Under the pieces are notes generated by a model. That model was not told the origin of the DNA, searched no databases, and was given only the letters and a program-made list of their open reading frames with translations. Source: Aureimonas ureilytica DSM 18598 = NBRC 106430 (GTDB lineage: Bacteria; Pseudomonadota; Alphaproteobacteria; Rhizobiales; Rhizobiaceae). From it: 64,000 bases of DNA. Every line of letters starts with the position of its first letter. Position 1 is the stretch's first letter. The stretch spans positions 62,001 through 126,000 of the forward strand of contig NZ_ARQE01000006.1 in the NCBI RefSeq assembly GCF_000382705.1. The letters are read 5' to 3'. This document shows, one piece after another, positions 37,027 through 45,665 of this stretch. The translations under genes and the position numbers were made by a program.

Positions 37027-38037
37027 ATGGGCGCCGGCGCACCCCCGCTTGCCAGCCTCACCCGCTTCGGCTTCCTCACCCTTTCCAACTATTCGCTGAT
37101 CGCCGTTTCGGCCGCCATCGAAGCCTGCCGCATGGCGAATTATGTCGCCCGGCGCGACGTCTATTCCTGGCAGGTGCTGACGCTCGACGGCACGCCGGCC
37201 AAGGCCTCGGGCGGGCTCGCCCTCGGGCCGACCGTCCCGCTTGCCGAGGCCGGCCCCCTCGACGCCGTCTTCGTGTGCGGCGGCATCGACGTTCGCCATG
37301 CCGTGGACCGGCGCACGCTGGAGGAGCTGCGTCGCCTCGCCCGGCGCGGGGTGCCGCTCGGCGCGCTCTGCACCGGCAGTTTCGCGCTGGCCGACGCCGG
37401 ACTGCTCGATGGCTATCGCTGCGCCATCCATTGGGAAAATCTCGGCGCGATCCGGGAGGAGTTCGAGAACGTCGATTTCGTCGACGATCTCTTCGTGATC
37501 GACCGCGACCGCTTCACCTGTTCGGGCGGCTCCGCGCCCTTCGACATGATGGGCGCCTTTATCGAGGCCAAGCTCGGGCGGCCCGTCGCCGAGCGCATGT
37601 CCGAACAGTTCGTGCTGGATCGCCTGCGCGGCGGGGCCGAGCCGCAGCACGCGCCGATCCGCTCCAAGGGCCTGCGCCATCCCGCCCTGGAACAGGCCGG
37701 CGCCTTGATGGCCAAGACGATCGGCGCGCCGCTGACGGTCGCGGCCGTCGCCGCGCGGGTCGGCCTGTCGCCGCGCCAGCTGGAACGCCTGTTCCGGCAC
37801 CACACGGGCCTCGGCCCGGCAGAATTTTCGATGGCGCTGCGGCTCGACCATGCACGCGAGCTCCTGCGCCAGTCCGATCTTGCCGTGACGGCGGTCGGCG
37901 TCGCCTCGGGCTTCGTGTCCTCGGCGCATTTCTCGGCCGCCTATCGGCGGCGTTTCGGTCATGCCCCGCGCACCGAGCGCGGCGTCGGCCGCCTGTCTCC
38001 TTCCCCGTCCGTTCCGCTCGCGGAGTCCGTGCCATGA
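37027..38037 (+). CDS. gbdR: GbdR-type AraC-family regulator
   Basis: A 336-residue regulator with an N-terminal DJ-1/PfpI-like (GATase1) ligand domain (about 10-190, GALCTGSFALADAGLL and WENLGAIREEF) and a C-terminal AraC helix-turn-helix pair (about 230-325, LTVAAVAARVGLSPRQLERLFRHHTG). GbdR in Pseudomonas senses glycine betaine and dimethylglycine and activates the catabolic genes. Here the gene sits within the operon: 4 bp after gbcB, and its stop overlaps the dgcA start. Its own expression should therefore rise with the pathway. Confidence 0.88.
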   Translation: MGAGAPPLASLTRFGFLTLSNYSLIAVSAAIEACRMANYVARRDVYSWQVLTLDGTPAKASGGLALGPTVPLAEAGPLDAVFVCGGIDVRHAVDRRTLEELRRLARRGVPLGALCTGSFALADAGLLDGYRCAIHWENLGAIREEFENVDFVDDLFVIDRDRFTCSGGSAPFDMMGAFIEAKLGRPVAERMSEQFVLDRLRGGAEPQHAPIRSKGLRHPALEQAGALMAKTIGAPLTVAAVAARVGLSPRQLERLFRHHTGLGPAEFSMALRLDHARELLRQSDLAVTAVGVASGFVSSAHFSAAYRRRFGHAPRTERGVGRLSPSPSVPLAESVP

Positions 38038-40076
38038 TCGCTCATGCCGAAGCCCTGCTGAAACCCCTGACGATCCGGGGCGTGACCTTCCGAAACCGCG
38101 TCATGTCCACGAGCCATGCGCCGGGCTACGGGCAGGACGGCAAGCCGCAGGAGCGGTACCAGCTTTATCACGAGGAAAAGGCCAAGGGCGGCATCGGCCT
38201 TACCATGTTCGGCGGCTCGTCCTCCGTCGCGATCGACAGTCCGGCCACCCCTTGGGCGCAGATTTCGCTGACCGACGACAGCGTCGTCCCGTATTTCCAG
38301 AGCTTTGCCGACCGCATCCATCGCCACGGCGCGAAGCTGATGATCCAGGTCACGCACATGGGTCGGCGAACGAAGGACAACACCGACAACTGGATGCCGA
38401 CCATCGCGCCCTCGGTGCGGCGGGAGCCGGCCTCCCGCTCCGTTCCCAAGGAAATGGAGAAGGAAGACATCCAGCGCGTCGTGCGCAGCTTCGCCGAAGC
38501 CGCGCGCCGCGCCCGCGAAGGCCGGCTCGACGGCTGCGAGATATCAGCCGCGCATGGCCATCTCGTGGACCAGTTCTGGTCTCCCTCGGTCAACCAGCGG
38601 ACCGACGAATATGGCGGCTCCCTCGAAAACCGGATGCGCTTCGGCATCGAAGTGTTGGAAGCCATGCGCGAGGCGGCCGGGGAGGACTTCCTGATCGGCA
38701 TGCGCATGTCCGGCGACGAGATGGTCGCGGACGGGCTCAGCCAGGAAGATCTCATGACCATCGCAACGGAATATTCCCGGCGCGGGCTCGTGGACTTTCT
38801 CAACGTCATGGGCGGTCAGGCGCGCGACCACATCGCCCATGCCGTGTCGCTGCCGAACATGAGCTTTCCGGTCGCGCCCTTCCTGTTCCTGCCGAGCGCG
38901 GTGAAGCGCGAAGTGGACGTGCCGGTGTTCCACGCCCAGCGCGTGACCGACCTCGCCACCGCCGCGCGCGCCGTTCACGAAGGCCATGTCGACATGGTCG
39001 CCATGACGCGCGCCCATATCGCCGATCCGCATCTCGTGAAGAAGCTGCAGGAAGGCCGCGCCGACGACATCCGCCAATGCGTGGGCGCGGGCTACTGCAT
39101 CGACCGCATCTATGTCGGCGGCGACGCGCTCTGCCTGCAGAACGCGGCGACGGGCCGCGAAGCGAGGATGCCCCATGTCATTCCGAAATCGGACGCGCCG
39201 GGCAAGACCGTCGTCGTCGTCGGCGGCGGTCCGGCCGGGCTGGAAGCGGCGCGCGTTTCGGCCGAGCGCGGCCATCGCGTCGTTCTCTTCGAGAAGCAGG
39301 CGCAGCTCGGCGGCCAGATCAACGTCGCCGCCAAGGGCACGTGGCGCGAGGCGCTGTCGGGCATTCCGCGCTGGCTGCGCTCGCAGGTGACGAAGCTCGG
39401 CGTCGATGTCCGGCTCGGCGCCGAGGCGACAGAGGCCGCAATCCTCGCGGAAAAACCCGATGTGGTGATCGTCGCGACGGGCGGCCTTCCCAATCTCGGC
39501 CATGCCAAGGGCGCGGCGGAACACGTGATCTCGACCTGGGACGTCTTGAACGGCAAGGTCGAGCCGACAGGCTCCATCCTCCTCTACGACGAGCAAGGGC
39601 AGCACAACGCCGCCTCCACCGCCGAGTTCATGGCCAAGCGCGGCTGTCTCGTGGAGATCGCGACGCATGACCGGATGATCGGCGAGGAGATCGGCACCAC
39701 CAACCAGCCGATCCACATTCGCGAACTCTACAAGCTGGGCGTCATGATGACGCCGAACATGGAGCTGATCGAGGTCTATCCCGAAGGCAACCGGCTGGTC
39801 GCCGCGCTGCGCAACACGCATACCGACGCCGAGGAAGAGCGCGTGGTGGACCGGGTCGTGGTGGATTACGGCACGCTGCCGGTGGACGGGCTCTATTTCG
39901 ACCTGAAGGCGCAATCCGCCAATCGCGGGCAGATCGATCAGGACGCCCTCGTCGAAGGTCGGCCGCAGCCCAAGAGTGGCGACGGGTTCCAGCTTTTCCG
40001 GCTCGGCGACGCCGTCGCCGGGCGCAACATCCACGCCGCGCTCTACGACGCCCTTCGTCTCTGCAAGGATCTGTAA
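38034..40076 (+). CDS. dgcA: Dimethylglycine demethylase subunit DgcA-like (FMN/FAD NADH:flavin oxidoreductase)
   Basis: A 680-residue Old Yellow Enzyme-type flavoprotein. An FMN TIM-barrel (about 1-370) carries AAHGHLVDQF with H174 and QRTDEYGGSLENR. Three cysteines, C349, C355 and C367, form a likely iron-sulfur site. The C-terminal half is an FAD/NAD domain starting VVVVGGGPAGLEAAR. The ATGA overlap with gbdR sets the start. It removes a methyl group from dimethylglycine to give sarcosine, passing electrons to DgcB and the ETF (as in Pseudomonas, inferred here). Confidence 0.88.
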   Translation: MIAHAEALLKPLTIRGVTFRNRVMSTSHAPGYGQDGKPQERYQLYHEEKAKGGIGLTMFGGSSSVAIDSPATPWAQISLTDDSVVPYFQSFADRIHRHGAKLMIQVTHMGRRTKDNTDNWMPTIAPSVRREPASRSVPKEMEKEDIQRVVRSFAEAARRAREGRLDGCEISAAHGHLVDQFWSPSVNQRTDEYGGSLENRMRFGIEVLEAMREAAGEDFLIGMRMSGDEMVADGLSQEDLMTIATEYSRRGLVDFLNVMGGQARDHIAHAVSLPNMSFPVAPFLFLPSAVKREVDVPVFHAQRVTDLATAARAVHEGHVDMVAMTRAHIADPHLVKKLQEGRADDIRQCVGAGYCIDRIYVGGDALCLQNAATGREARMPHVIPKSDAPGKTVVVVGGGPAGLEAARVSAERGHRVVLFEKQAQLGGQINVAAKGTWREALSGIPRWLRSQVTKLGVDVRLGAEATEAAILAEKPDVVIVATGGLPNLGHAKGAAEHVISTWDVLNGKVEPTGSILLYDEQGQHNAASTAEFMAKRGCLVEIATHDRMIGEEIGTTNQPIHIRELYKLGVMMTPNMELIEVYPEGNRLVAALRNTHTDAEEERVVDRVVVDYGTLPVDGLYFDLKAQSANRGQIDQDALVEGRPQPKSGDGFQLFRLGDAVAGRNIHAALYDALRLCKDL

Positions 40077-40119
40077 CGATGGGCGGCGCGCTTCGCCCCC
40101 GCAGCCGGAGGAGCCTCGC

Positions 40120-42042
40120 ATGAGCTTCGCTCTTCCGCTTCTCGTTCTCGCGATGATCGCGCTGGCGGCCACCCGTTTCGCGCCCCGCGTGGCGCTCTGG
40201 CGGGCGGGCCGCGCCGCGCCGGTGGATTGGGCGCGAGGCCTCGCCGCCGTGCCGCGTCGCTATCTGGTAGACGTGCACCATGTCGTCGCGCGCGATCCCT
40301 ATGCCGCGCGGATGCATGCGGCGGTGGCGGGCGGTCTGATCGGGGCCACCGCGCTGGCGCTGATCGGTTTCGTGCCGCCGCTCGGTGCGTCCCGCCTCTT
40401 CTGGGGTCTCGTCGCGATCCTGTTTCTGTCGATGCTCGGCGGCGCGCTGGCGGTCGGCGCGCGGCGCGTGCCGCAACGGCCGAAACGCCTGTCGGGCGGC
40501 GCGTTTCAGGTGCTTCCCGTGCTTCTGCTCGCCTATGCGTTCGGCGGAGCACTCGCGGCGGGTTCGCTCGCGCTCGCGCTGCCCTCGGCCGTTTTCGCGC
40601 TCGGTCTGATCATCGCCGCCTTCGGCGGGCTCGGCCTCGCCTGGCAGACCGGGAAGGGGCCGATGCGCCATGCGCTGACGGGCGCCTTGCATCTCGCCGC
40701 CCATCCGCGGTCCGGCCGGTTCGAGGGCCAGCGCGAAACGGCGCTTCGCCCGCTCGATCTCGATGCCCCGAAGCTCGGCGTGGAGGCGCCTGCGGATTTC
40801 TCCTGGAACCGGCTTCTGGGTTTCGACGCCTGCATCCAGTGCGGGCGCTGCGAAGCCGCCTGCCCGGCTTTCGCAGCGGGCCAGCCGCTCAACCCGAAGC
40901 GCCTGATCCAGGATCTCGCCGCGTCCATGACACCGGGCGGCAACCCGTCCTATGCCGGCAGCGACTATCCGCAGGCCCGGCCGGTGGCCGGCGTCAGCGG
41001 GTTCGGTCAGGCCATCATCGGCGCGGACGCGATGGTTCATCCCGACACGCTGTGGAGCTGCACGACCTGCCGCGCCTGCGTCGAGGAATGCCCGATGATG
41101 ATCGAGCATGTCGATGCGATCGTCGATCTCCGGCGGTTCCAGACCTTGGAGCTTGGCGCGGTTCCCGAAAAGGCCGAACTGGTTCTCGCCGACATTCGCG
41201 GCGCGGACGAGCCCGGCGGTGCCCCGCTCGGCGCACGCGCCGACTTCGCGGGCGGCCTCGACGTGCCGCTCATGGCGCGCAAGGGCGAAGCGGACGTGCT
41301 GCTCTGGCTCGGGACCAACGCCTTCGACATGCGCACCGGCCGAACACTCCGGGCGCTGGTGCAGCTTCTCCAGGCGGCGAAGGTCGATTTCGCGGTTCTC
41401 GGCGAGGAAGAGCGCGATTGCGGCGATCTCGCCCGCCGGCTCGGCGACGAAGCGAGCTTCCAGCGGCTGGCGCGGCTGAACGTCGAAACGCTGAAACGCT
41501 ATCGCTTCCAGCGCATCGTCACCGCCGACCCCCATTCCCTTCATGTGCTGCGCAATGAATATCCGGCCTTTGGCGGCCAATTCGACGTCGTCCACCACAC
41601 GGCCTATCTGGACGAGCTGGTGGAAGCCAGGCGCTTGGCCCTCCGCGCGCTCGGGCCGACGCCCGTGACCTATCACGACCCCTGCTATCTCGGACGTTAC
41701 AATGGCGAGTTCGACGCGCCGCGTCGGCTCCTCGACCGGCTCGGCCTGGAACGGCGCGAAATGGAGCGCTCGCGCAAACGCTCCATGTGCTGTGGCGGCG
41801 GGGGCGGCGCGCCGGTGACCGACATCGCGGGCGAACAGCGCATCCCCGACCTTCGCATGGCGCAGGCCAAGGACACGAAAGCCGAACTCGTCGCGGTCGC
41901 CTGCCCGCAATGCACGGCCATGCTGGAAGGCGTCGTGGGCGACAGGCCGGATGTGTTCGACGTCGCGGAACTCGTTCTGCGCGCGCTCGACACCGCGCCC
42001 GCCGACGCCGTGAAGCCGGCCCGGATCGGGGAGCCCGCCTGA
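40120..42042 (+). CDS. dgcB: Dimethylglycine demethylase subunit DgcB-like (iron-sulfur membrane protein)
   Basis: A 640-residue protein. The N-terminal part has about five membrane segments (residues 1-175) and fits DUF3483. Two 4Fe-4S motifs follow: C238/C241/C244/C248 and C314/C317/C320/C324. The C-terminal half has CCG-type motifs (YHDPCYLGRY and MCCGGGGG), as in heterodisulfide reductase-like subunits. GGAGGAG precedes the ATG. It probably moves electrons from DgcA toward the membrane or ETF. Confidence 0.9.
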   Translation: MSFALPLLVLAMIALAATRFAPRVALWRAGRAAPVDWARGLAAVPRRYLVDVHHVVARDPYAARMHAAVAGGLIGATALALIGFVPPLGASRLFWGLVAILFLSMLGGALAVGARRVPQRPKRLSGGAFQVLPVLLLAYAFGGALAAGSLALALPSAVFALGLIIAAFGGLGLAWQTGKGPMRHALTGALHLAAHPRSGRFEGQRETALRPLDLDAPKLGVEAPADFSWNRLLGFDACIQCGRCEAACPAFAAGQPLNPKRLIQDLAASMTPGGNPSYAGSDYPQARPVAGVSGFGQAIIGADAMVHPDTLWSCTTCRACVEECPMMIEHVDAIVDLRRFQTLELGAVPEKAELVLADIRGADEPGGAPLGARADFAGGLDVPLMARKGEADVLLWLGTNAFDMRTGRTLRALVQLLQAAKVDFAVLGEEERDCGDLARRLGDEASFQRLARLNVETLKRYRFQRIVTADPHSLHVLRNEYPAFGGQFDVVHHTAYLDELVEARRLALRALGPTPVTYHDPCYLGRYNGEFDAPRRLLDRLGLERREMERSRKRSMCCGGGGGAPVTDIAGEQRIPDLRMAQAKDTKAELVAVACPQCTAMLEGVVGDRPDVFDVAELVLRALDTAPADAVKPARIGEPA

Positions 42043-43205
42043 TGCGCCCGCGCCGCGACCCACGCACGGAGCGCGCCTCCCATCTCGTCACGCATGGCGA
42101 CGGGCGCCCCCGCTTCGATCTCGCCGTGCGCAGCGGCCGACCCCGGCGCGACCCACGCGGCGAGATGGCGGCGCAGGTGGTTCGGCATCAGCCGCGCCTG
42201 CGCCTCGACCGGCTCCAGCACGGCGCGGCGAGCTCGATCGCGCCCGCCGCATCGTCACCCACCGCAAAGCCGGTTGCGGCGATCGTCGCGGTCCCGGATA
42301 CGGCGCTCCGCGCTCTCGTGATCGCCGATCCCGGCAAGGGCGGGCTCACCGCCCTCGATCGCCAACTCCTCGCCGCCGCGCGACTGGCCGTCGGCAAGGA
42401 AGGCGGCGTCGTTCTCGCCATCGACCGCGCGGTGGAGGACGCGGGCGAAGCGGGGGCGGACCGCGTCGTGCTCCTACCCGACACACTGCATCCGGCGGAT
42501 CGCTTCGACGCCGTCACCACCCTTCACCGCGCCCTCGCATTGCCGCATCTCGTCCTGCCGGAAACAGCCGCTGGTGGCGATCTCGCGCGGCGTCTCGCAG
42601 CGCGGTTCGGCCTGTCCTTCTTTCCCGGCGTCGAGCAGATCGGCGCGCGCGGCATGGTCCGCGCCGTTCGCGGCCGCAAGGTGGACCAGGAGCGCGCCGA
42701 CCTTGCGAGCGTGATCACGCTCATCCCCGACATGGTGCCGCAGCGCGCCGACGCACCGCGCGGAGCCAAGGCGATCGCTCTCGACCTCGCCCCGCCGTCG
42801 CGGCAGGTGGAGCGCGTGAAGCCCGAGCGCGGCTCGCTCTCCCTCATGGACACGGATTTCGTCGTCTCTGCCGGCAACGGCATCCGCGACTTCGACCTGT
42901 TCCGCGCCGTGGCCGCTGCGCTCGGCGGCACGCCGGGCGCGAGCCGCGTCGTCTGCGACAGCGGCGACATGCCCCGCGCGGCGCAGGTCGGCGCATCGGG
43001 AACGGTGCTCGCCGCCGACTGCTATCTGGCGCTCGGCATCGCCGGCGCGCCGCAGCATCTCCAGGGCATCGCCGGTTGCGAGCATGTTCTCGCCGTCAAC
43101 ACCGATCTTCACGCCGCGATGGTGGAACGCGCCGAACTCGCCATCGTCGCGGACGCCCATCCGGTGATGGAAGCCTTGCTTCGGCTCTTGAAGGAGGACG
43201 CATGA
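42042..43205 (+). CDS. Electron transfer flavoprotein alpha-like subunit
   Basis: A 387-residue EtfA-like protein. The N-terminal ~85 residues are Arg-rich and poorly conserved. The ETF core starts near VAAIVAVPD. The C-terminal FAD-binding domain has SAGNGIRDFDLF and VGASGTVLAADCYLALGIAGAPQHL, degenerate relative to housekeeping EtfA (canonical GLKWRLxxGxI region is altered). The start overlaps the dgcB stop by one base (TGATG). It is likely a pathway-specific ETF for dimethylglycine demethylation. Confidence 0.82.
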   Translation: MRPRRDPRTERASHLVTHGDGRPRFDLAVRSGRPRRDPRGEMAAQVVRHQPRLRLDRLQHGAASSIAPAASSPTAKPVAAIVAVPDTALRALVIADPGKGGLTALDRQLLAAARLAVGKEGGVVLAIDRAVEDAGEAGADRVVLLPDTLHPADRFDAVTTLHRALALPHLVLPETAAGGDLARRLAARFGLSFFPGVEQIGARGMVRAVRGRKVDQERADLASVITLIPDMVPQRADAPRGAKAIALDLAPPSRQVERVKPERGSLSLMDTDFVVSAGNGIRDFDLFRAVAAALGGTPGASRVVCDSGDMPRAAQVGASGTVLAADCYLALGIAGAPQHLQGIAGCEHVLAVNTDLHAAMVERAELAIVADAHPVMEALLRLLKEDA

Positions 43206-43972
43206 GGATCGCCGTTCTCCTCTCCGCCAGCCTGCATCCCACGTCCGGGCAGCCGGCTCTGGCACGCACCGAAGCGCAAGCCGTGGCGCTCGCCTTGTCG
43301 CTCGGCGGCGAGGTCGTCGGCTTCCACGCCGGCCCGAGCCTCGAGGCGCCGCGTGCCGCGCTGGGGCACGGTCTGCCGCGTCTTGTTCATCTTCGCGTCC
43401 CCGAAGGCAGCGATCCCGTTCCGGCGCTCGCGGAAGCGCTTGCCGAGTTTCGCCCCGATCTCGTTTTCGCCGGCCCTCGCTCGGTCGGCGGCGACGAAAC
43501 GGGCCTCGTCCCCTATCGCCTCGCCGAAGCCTTGGGCTGGCCGATCCTTGCCGACGTCCTGAACCTTCGCGCCGATGCGGACGGGTTCGACCTCGCCTGC
43601 GCGCTTCCCAAGGGCGAGCGACTTCGCCTGCGCGAAACCAGTCCTCTGGTCGCGACGATCCACCCCGCCGCCCCGCCGCCCCGGCCCTATGCCTTCGCGC
43701 AGGAGCGACGCGGCGCGATCGACGTGCGGGACGGCGTGGCGAGCGAAGCGGCGTCCGAGCGCCCGCAGGAGCGCGCGATGCGCCAGCGCGCCAAGGTCAA
43801 GCCGGGCGCGGCCGGCGGCAGCGCGGCGGATCGGCTTCGCGCCGCGACGGAAAGCGCGAGCGCCAAGGGCGGTCAGCTTCTCGTCGATCCCGACCCGGAA
43901 ACGGCGGCCCGTGCGATTCTCGCTCATCTGCGGGCCATCGGCGCGGTGCCGGGCGGCCGGTCCGCCCTTTAA
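43202..43972 (+). CDS. Electron transfer flavoprotein beta-like subunit
   Basis: A 256-residue EtfB-like protein coupled to the upstream alpha gene (ATGA overlap). The N-terminal half has the AMP-binding-type ETF fold (AQAVALALSLGGEVVGFHAG; DLVFAGPRSVGGDETGLVPYRLAEALG). The C-terminal ~70 residues are Lys/Arg-rich and variable. It pairs with the preceding subunit. The gene ends 10 bp before the convergent betA stop. Confidence 0.8.
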   Translation: MRIAVLLSASLHPTSGQPALARTEAQAVALALSLGGEVVGFHAGPSLEAPRAALGHGLPRLVHLRVPEGSDPVPALAEALAEFRPDLVFAGPRSVGGDETGLVPYRLAEALGWPILADVLNLRADADGFDLACALPKGERLRLRETSPLVATIHPAAPPPRPYAFAQERRGAIDVRDGVASEAASERPQERAMRQRAKVKPGAAGGSAADRLRAATESASAKGGQLLVDPDPETAARAILAHLRAIGAVPGGRSAL

Positions 43973-43982
43973 GCCGAAGCGG

Positions 43983-45653
43983 CTACATCACCCCTTGCGC
44001 GGGCGCCGGCAGGAAGGCGACGCGCTCATAGGGCACGTCGGCGCGCGGCAGCGCCTCGCGCCCGCGAATGATGTCGGCGGCCTTCTCCGCGATCATGATC
44101 GTCGGGGCGTTGAGATTGCCGGTCGTGATCGAGGGCATGATCGAGGAATCCACGACGCGCAGCCGGTCGACGCCGATAACGCGCGTCTGCGGATCGACCA
44201 CCGCGAACGGATCGGCCGCATCCCCCATCCGGCAGGAGCAGGACGGATGATAGGCGCTTTCCACATGCTCGGTGATGAAGGCGTCGATTTCCTCGTCGGT
44301 CTGCACCGCCTCGCCCGGCTGGATCTCGCGTCCGCGATAGCGATCGAAGGCGGGCTGCGAGAAGATCTGCCGCGTCAGCCGCACGCAGGCGCGCATTTCC
44401 GCCCAATCGTCCGGGTGGCTCATATAGTTGAACAGAATGCGCGGCGGCTCAGTCGGGTCGCCCGAGGCCAGCCGCACATGGCCGCGCGATTTCGAGCGCA
44501 TCGGCCCGACATGGGCTTGGAACCCGTGCTCGGAGGCGAGCCCGCGCCCGTCATAGGTCACGGCCAGCGGCAGGAAGTGGTATTGGATGTCGGCATGCTG
44601 GACATCGGGCCGCGAGCGGATGAAGCCGCAGCTCTCGAAATGGTTGGTGGCGCCGAGCCCCTTCTTGGTGAAGAGCCAGCGCGCGCCGATCGCGCCCTTG
44701 GCGAAGGGCGTCATGGCGGAAAACAGCGTGATCGGCAGTTGGCAGGCGACCTGGAAGTAGAATTCCAGATGATCCTGCAGGTTCTCGCCGACGCCCGGCC
44801 TTTCCGCGACGATTTCGATCCCATGGTCCCTAAGTTCGGCCGCCGGACCGATGCCCGACAGTTTCAGGAGCTTGGGCGAATTGATCGAGCCCGCCGACAG
44901 GATGACCTCGCGCCGCGCGAAGGCCTGTCGCTCCTCGCCGCCGACGCGATAGAGAACCCCGGACGCGCTCTTGCCGTCGAACAGAACCCGCTCCACCAGC
45001 GCGTGAATCTCGACCTTGAGATTGGGCCGCCCGAGCGCCGGCTTCAGATAGGCATTGGCGGTGGACCAGCGGCGCCCTTCATGGACGGTCATGTCCATGC
45101 GGCCGAAGCCTTCCTGCGTCGCTCCGTTGATGTCCTGGTTCATGGCGTGACCGGCTTGCCCCGCCGCTTCCACGAAGGCCTCGTAGAGCGGGTTTTCGAG
45201 TGTGCCGTAGGTCGTGTGAAGCGCGCCCTCGTCGCCGCGATAGGGGTCGCCGCCCGTCCGGCGATGTTCGGCCTTGCGGAAATAGGGCAGGACGTCCGGG
45301 TAGCTCCAGCCCGCCGCTCCTTCCCGCTCCCAGCGGTCGAAATCGGCCGGCGCGCCGCGTACATAGACCATGCCGTTGATCGAGGACGATCCGCCCAGAA
45401 CCTTACCGCGCGGGCAATTCAGCCGGCGGCCGCCGAGATGGGGCTCGGGCTCGGACCAATAGCCCCAATTGTACTTCTTCATGTTCATGGGAATCGAAAG
45501 CGCGCTCGGCATCTGGATCAGGAGCGAGCGGTCCGAGCCGCCGAATTCCAGGAGCAGAACCGTGGTCCGGCCATCCTCGGTCAGCCGGTTGGCGAGCACG
45601 CAGCCCGCCGAGCCGGCTCCGACGATCACGTAATCGAAGCTTTCGACCCTCAT
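43983..45653 (-). CDS. betA: Choline dehydrogenase
   Basis: A 556-residue GMC-family FAD oxidoreductase that oxidises choline to betaine aldehyde. The FAD fold [14 protein letters not shown] begins at residue 11. GMC signatures [18 protein letters not shown] and [13 protein letters not shown] follow, and the C-terminal [10 protein letters not shown] and [16 protein letters not shown] are as in BetA. It lies 12 bp downstream of the BetI-BetB fusion gene, so both form one transcript. Confidence 0.95.
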   Translation of the reverse strand: MRVESFDYVIVGAGSAGCVLANRLTEDGRTTVLLLEFGGSDRSLLIQMPSALSIPMNMKKYNWGYWSEPEPHLGGRRLNCPRGKVLGGSSSINGMVYVRGAPADFDRWEREGAAGWSYPDVLPYFRKAEHRRTGGDPYRGDEGALHTTYGTLENPLYEAFVEAAGQAGHAMNQDINGATQEGFGRMDMTVHEGRRWSTANAYLKPALGRPNLKVEIHALVERVLFDGKSASGVLYRVGGEERQAFARREVILSAGSINSPKLLKLSGIGPAAELRDHGIEIVAERPGVGENLQDHLEFYFQVACQLPITLFSAMTPFAKGAIGARWLFTKKGLGATNHFESCGFIRSRPDVQHADIQYHFLPLAVTYDGRGLASEHGFQAHVGPMRSKSRGHVRLASGDPTEPPRILFNYMSHPDDWAEMRACVRLTRQIFSQPAFDRYRGREIQPGEAVQTDEEIDAFITEHVESAYHPSCSCRMGDAADPFAVVDPQTRVIGVDRLRVVDSSIMPSITTGNLNAPTIMIAEKAADIIRGREALPRADVPYERVAFLPAPAQGVM

Positions 45654-45665
45654 CGCCTTCTCCGA

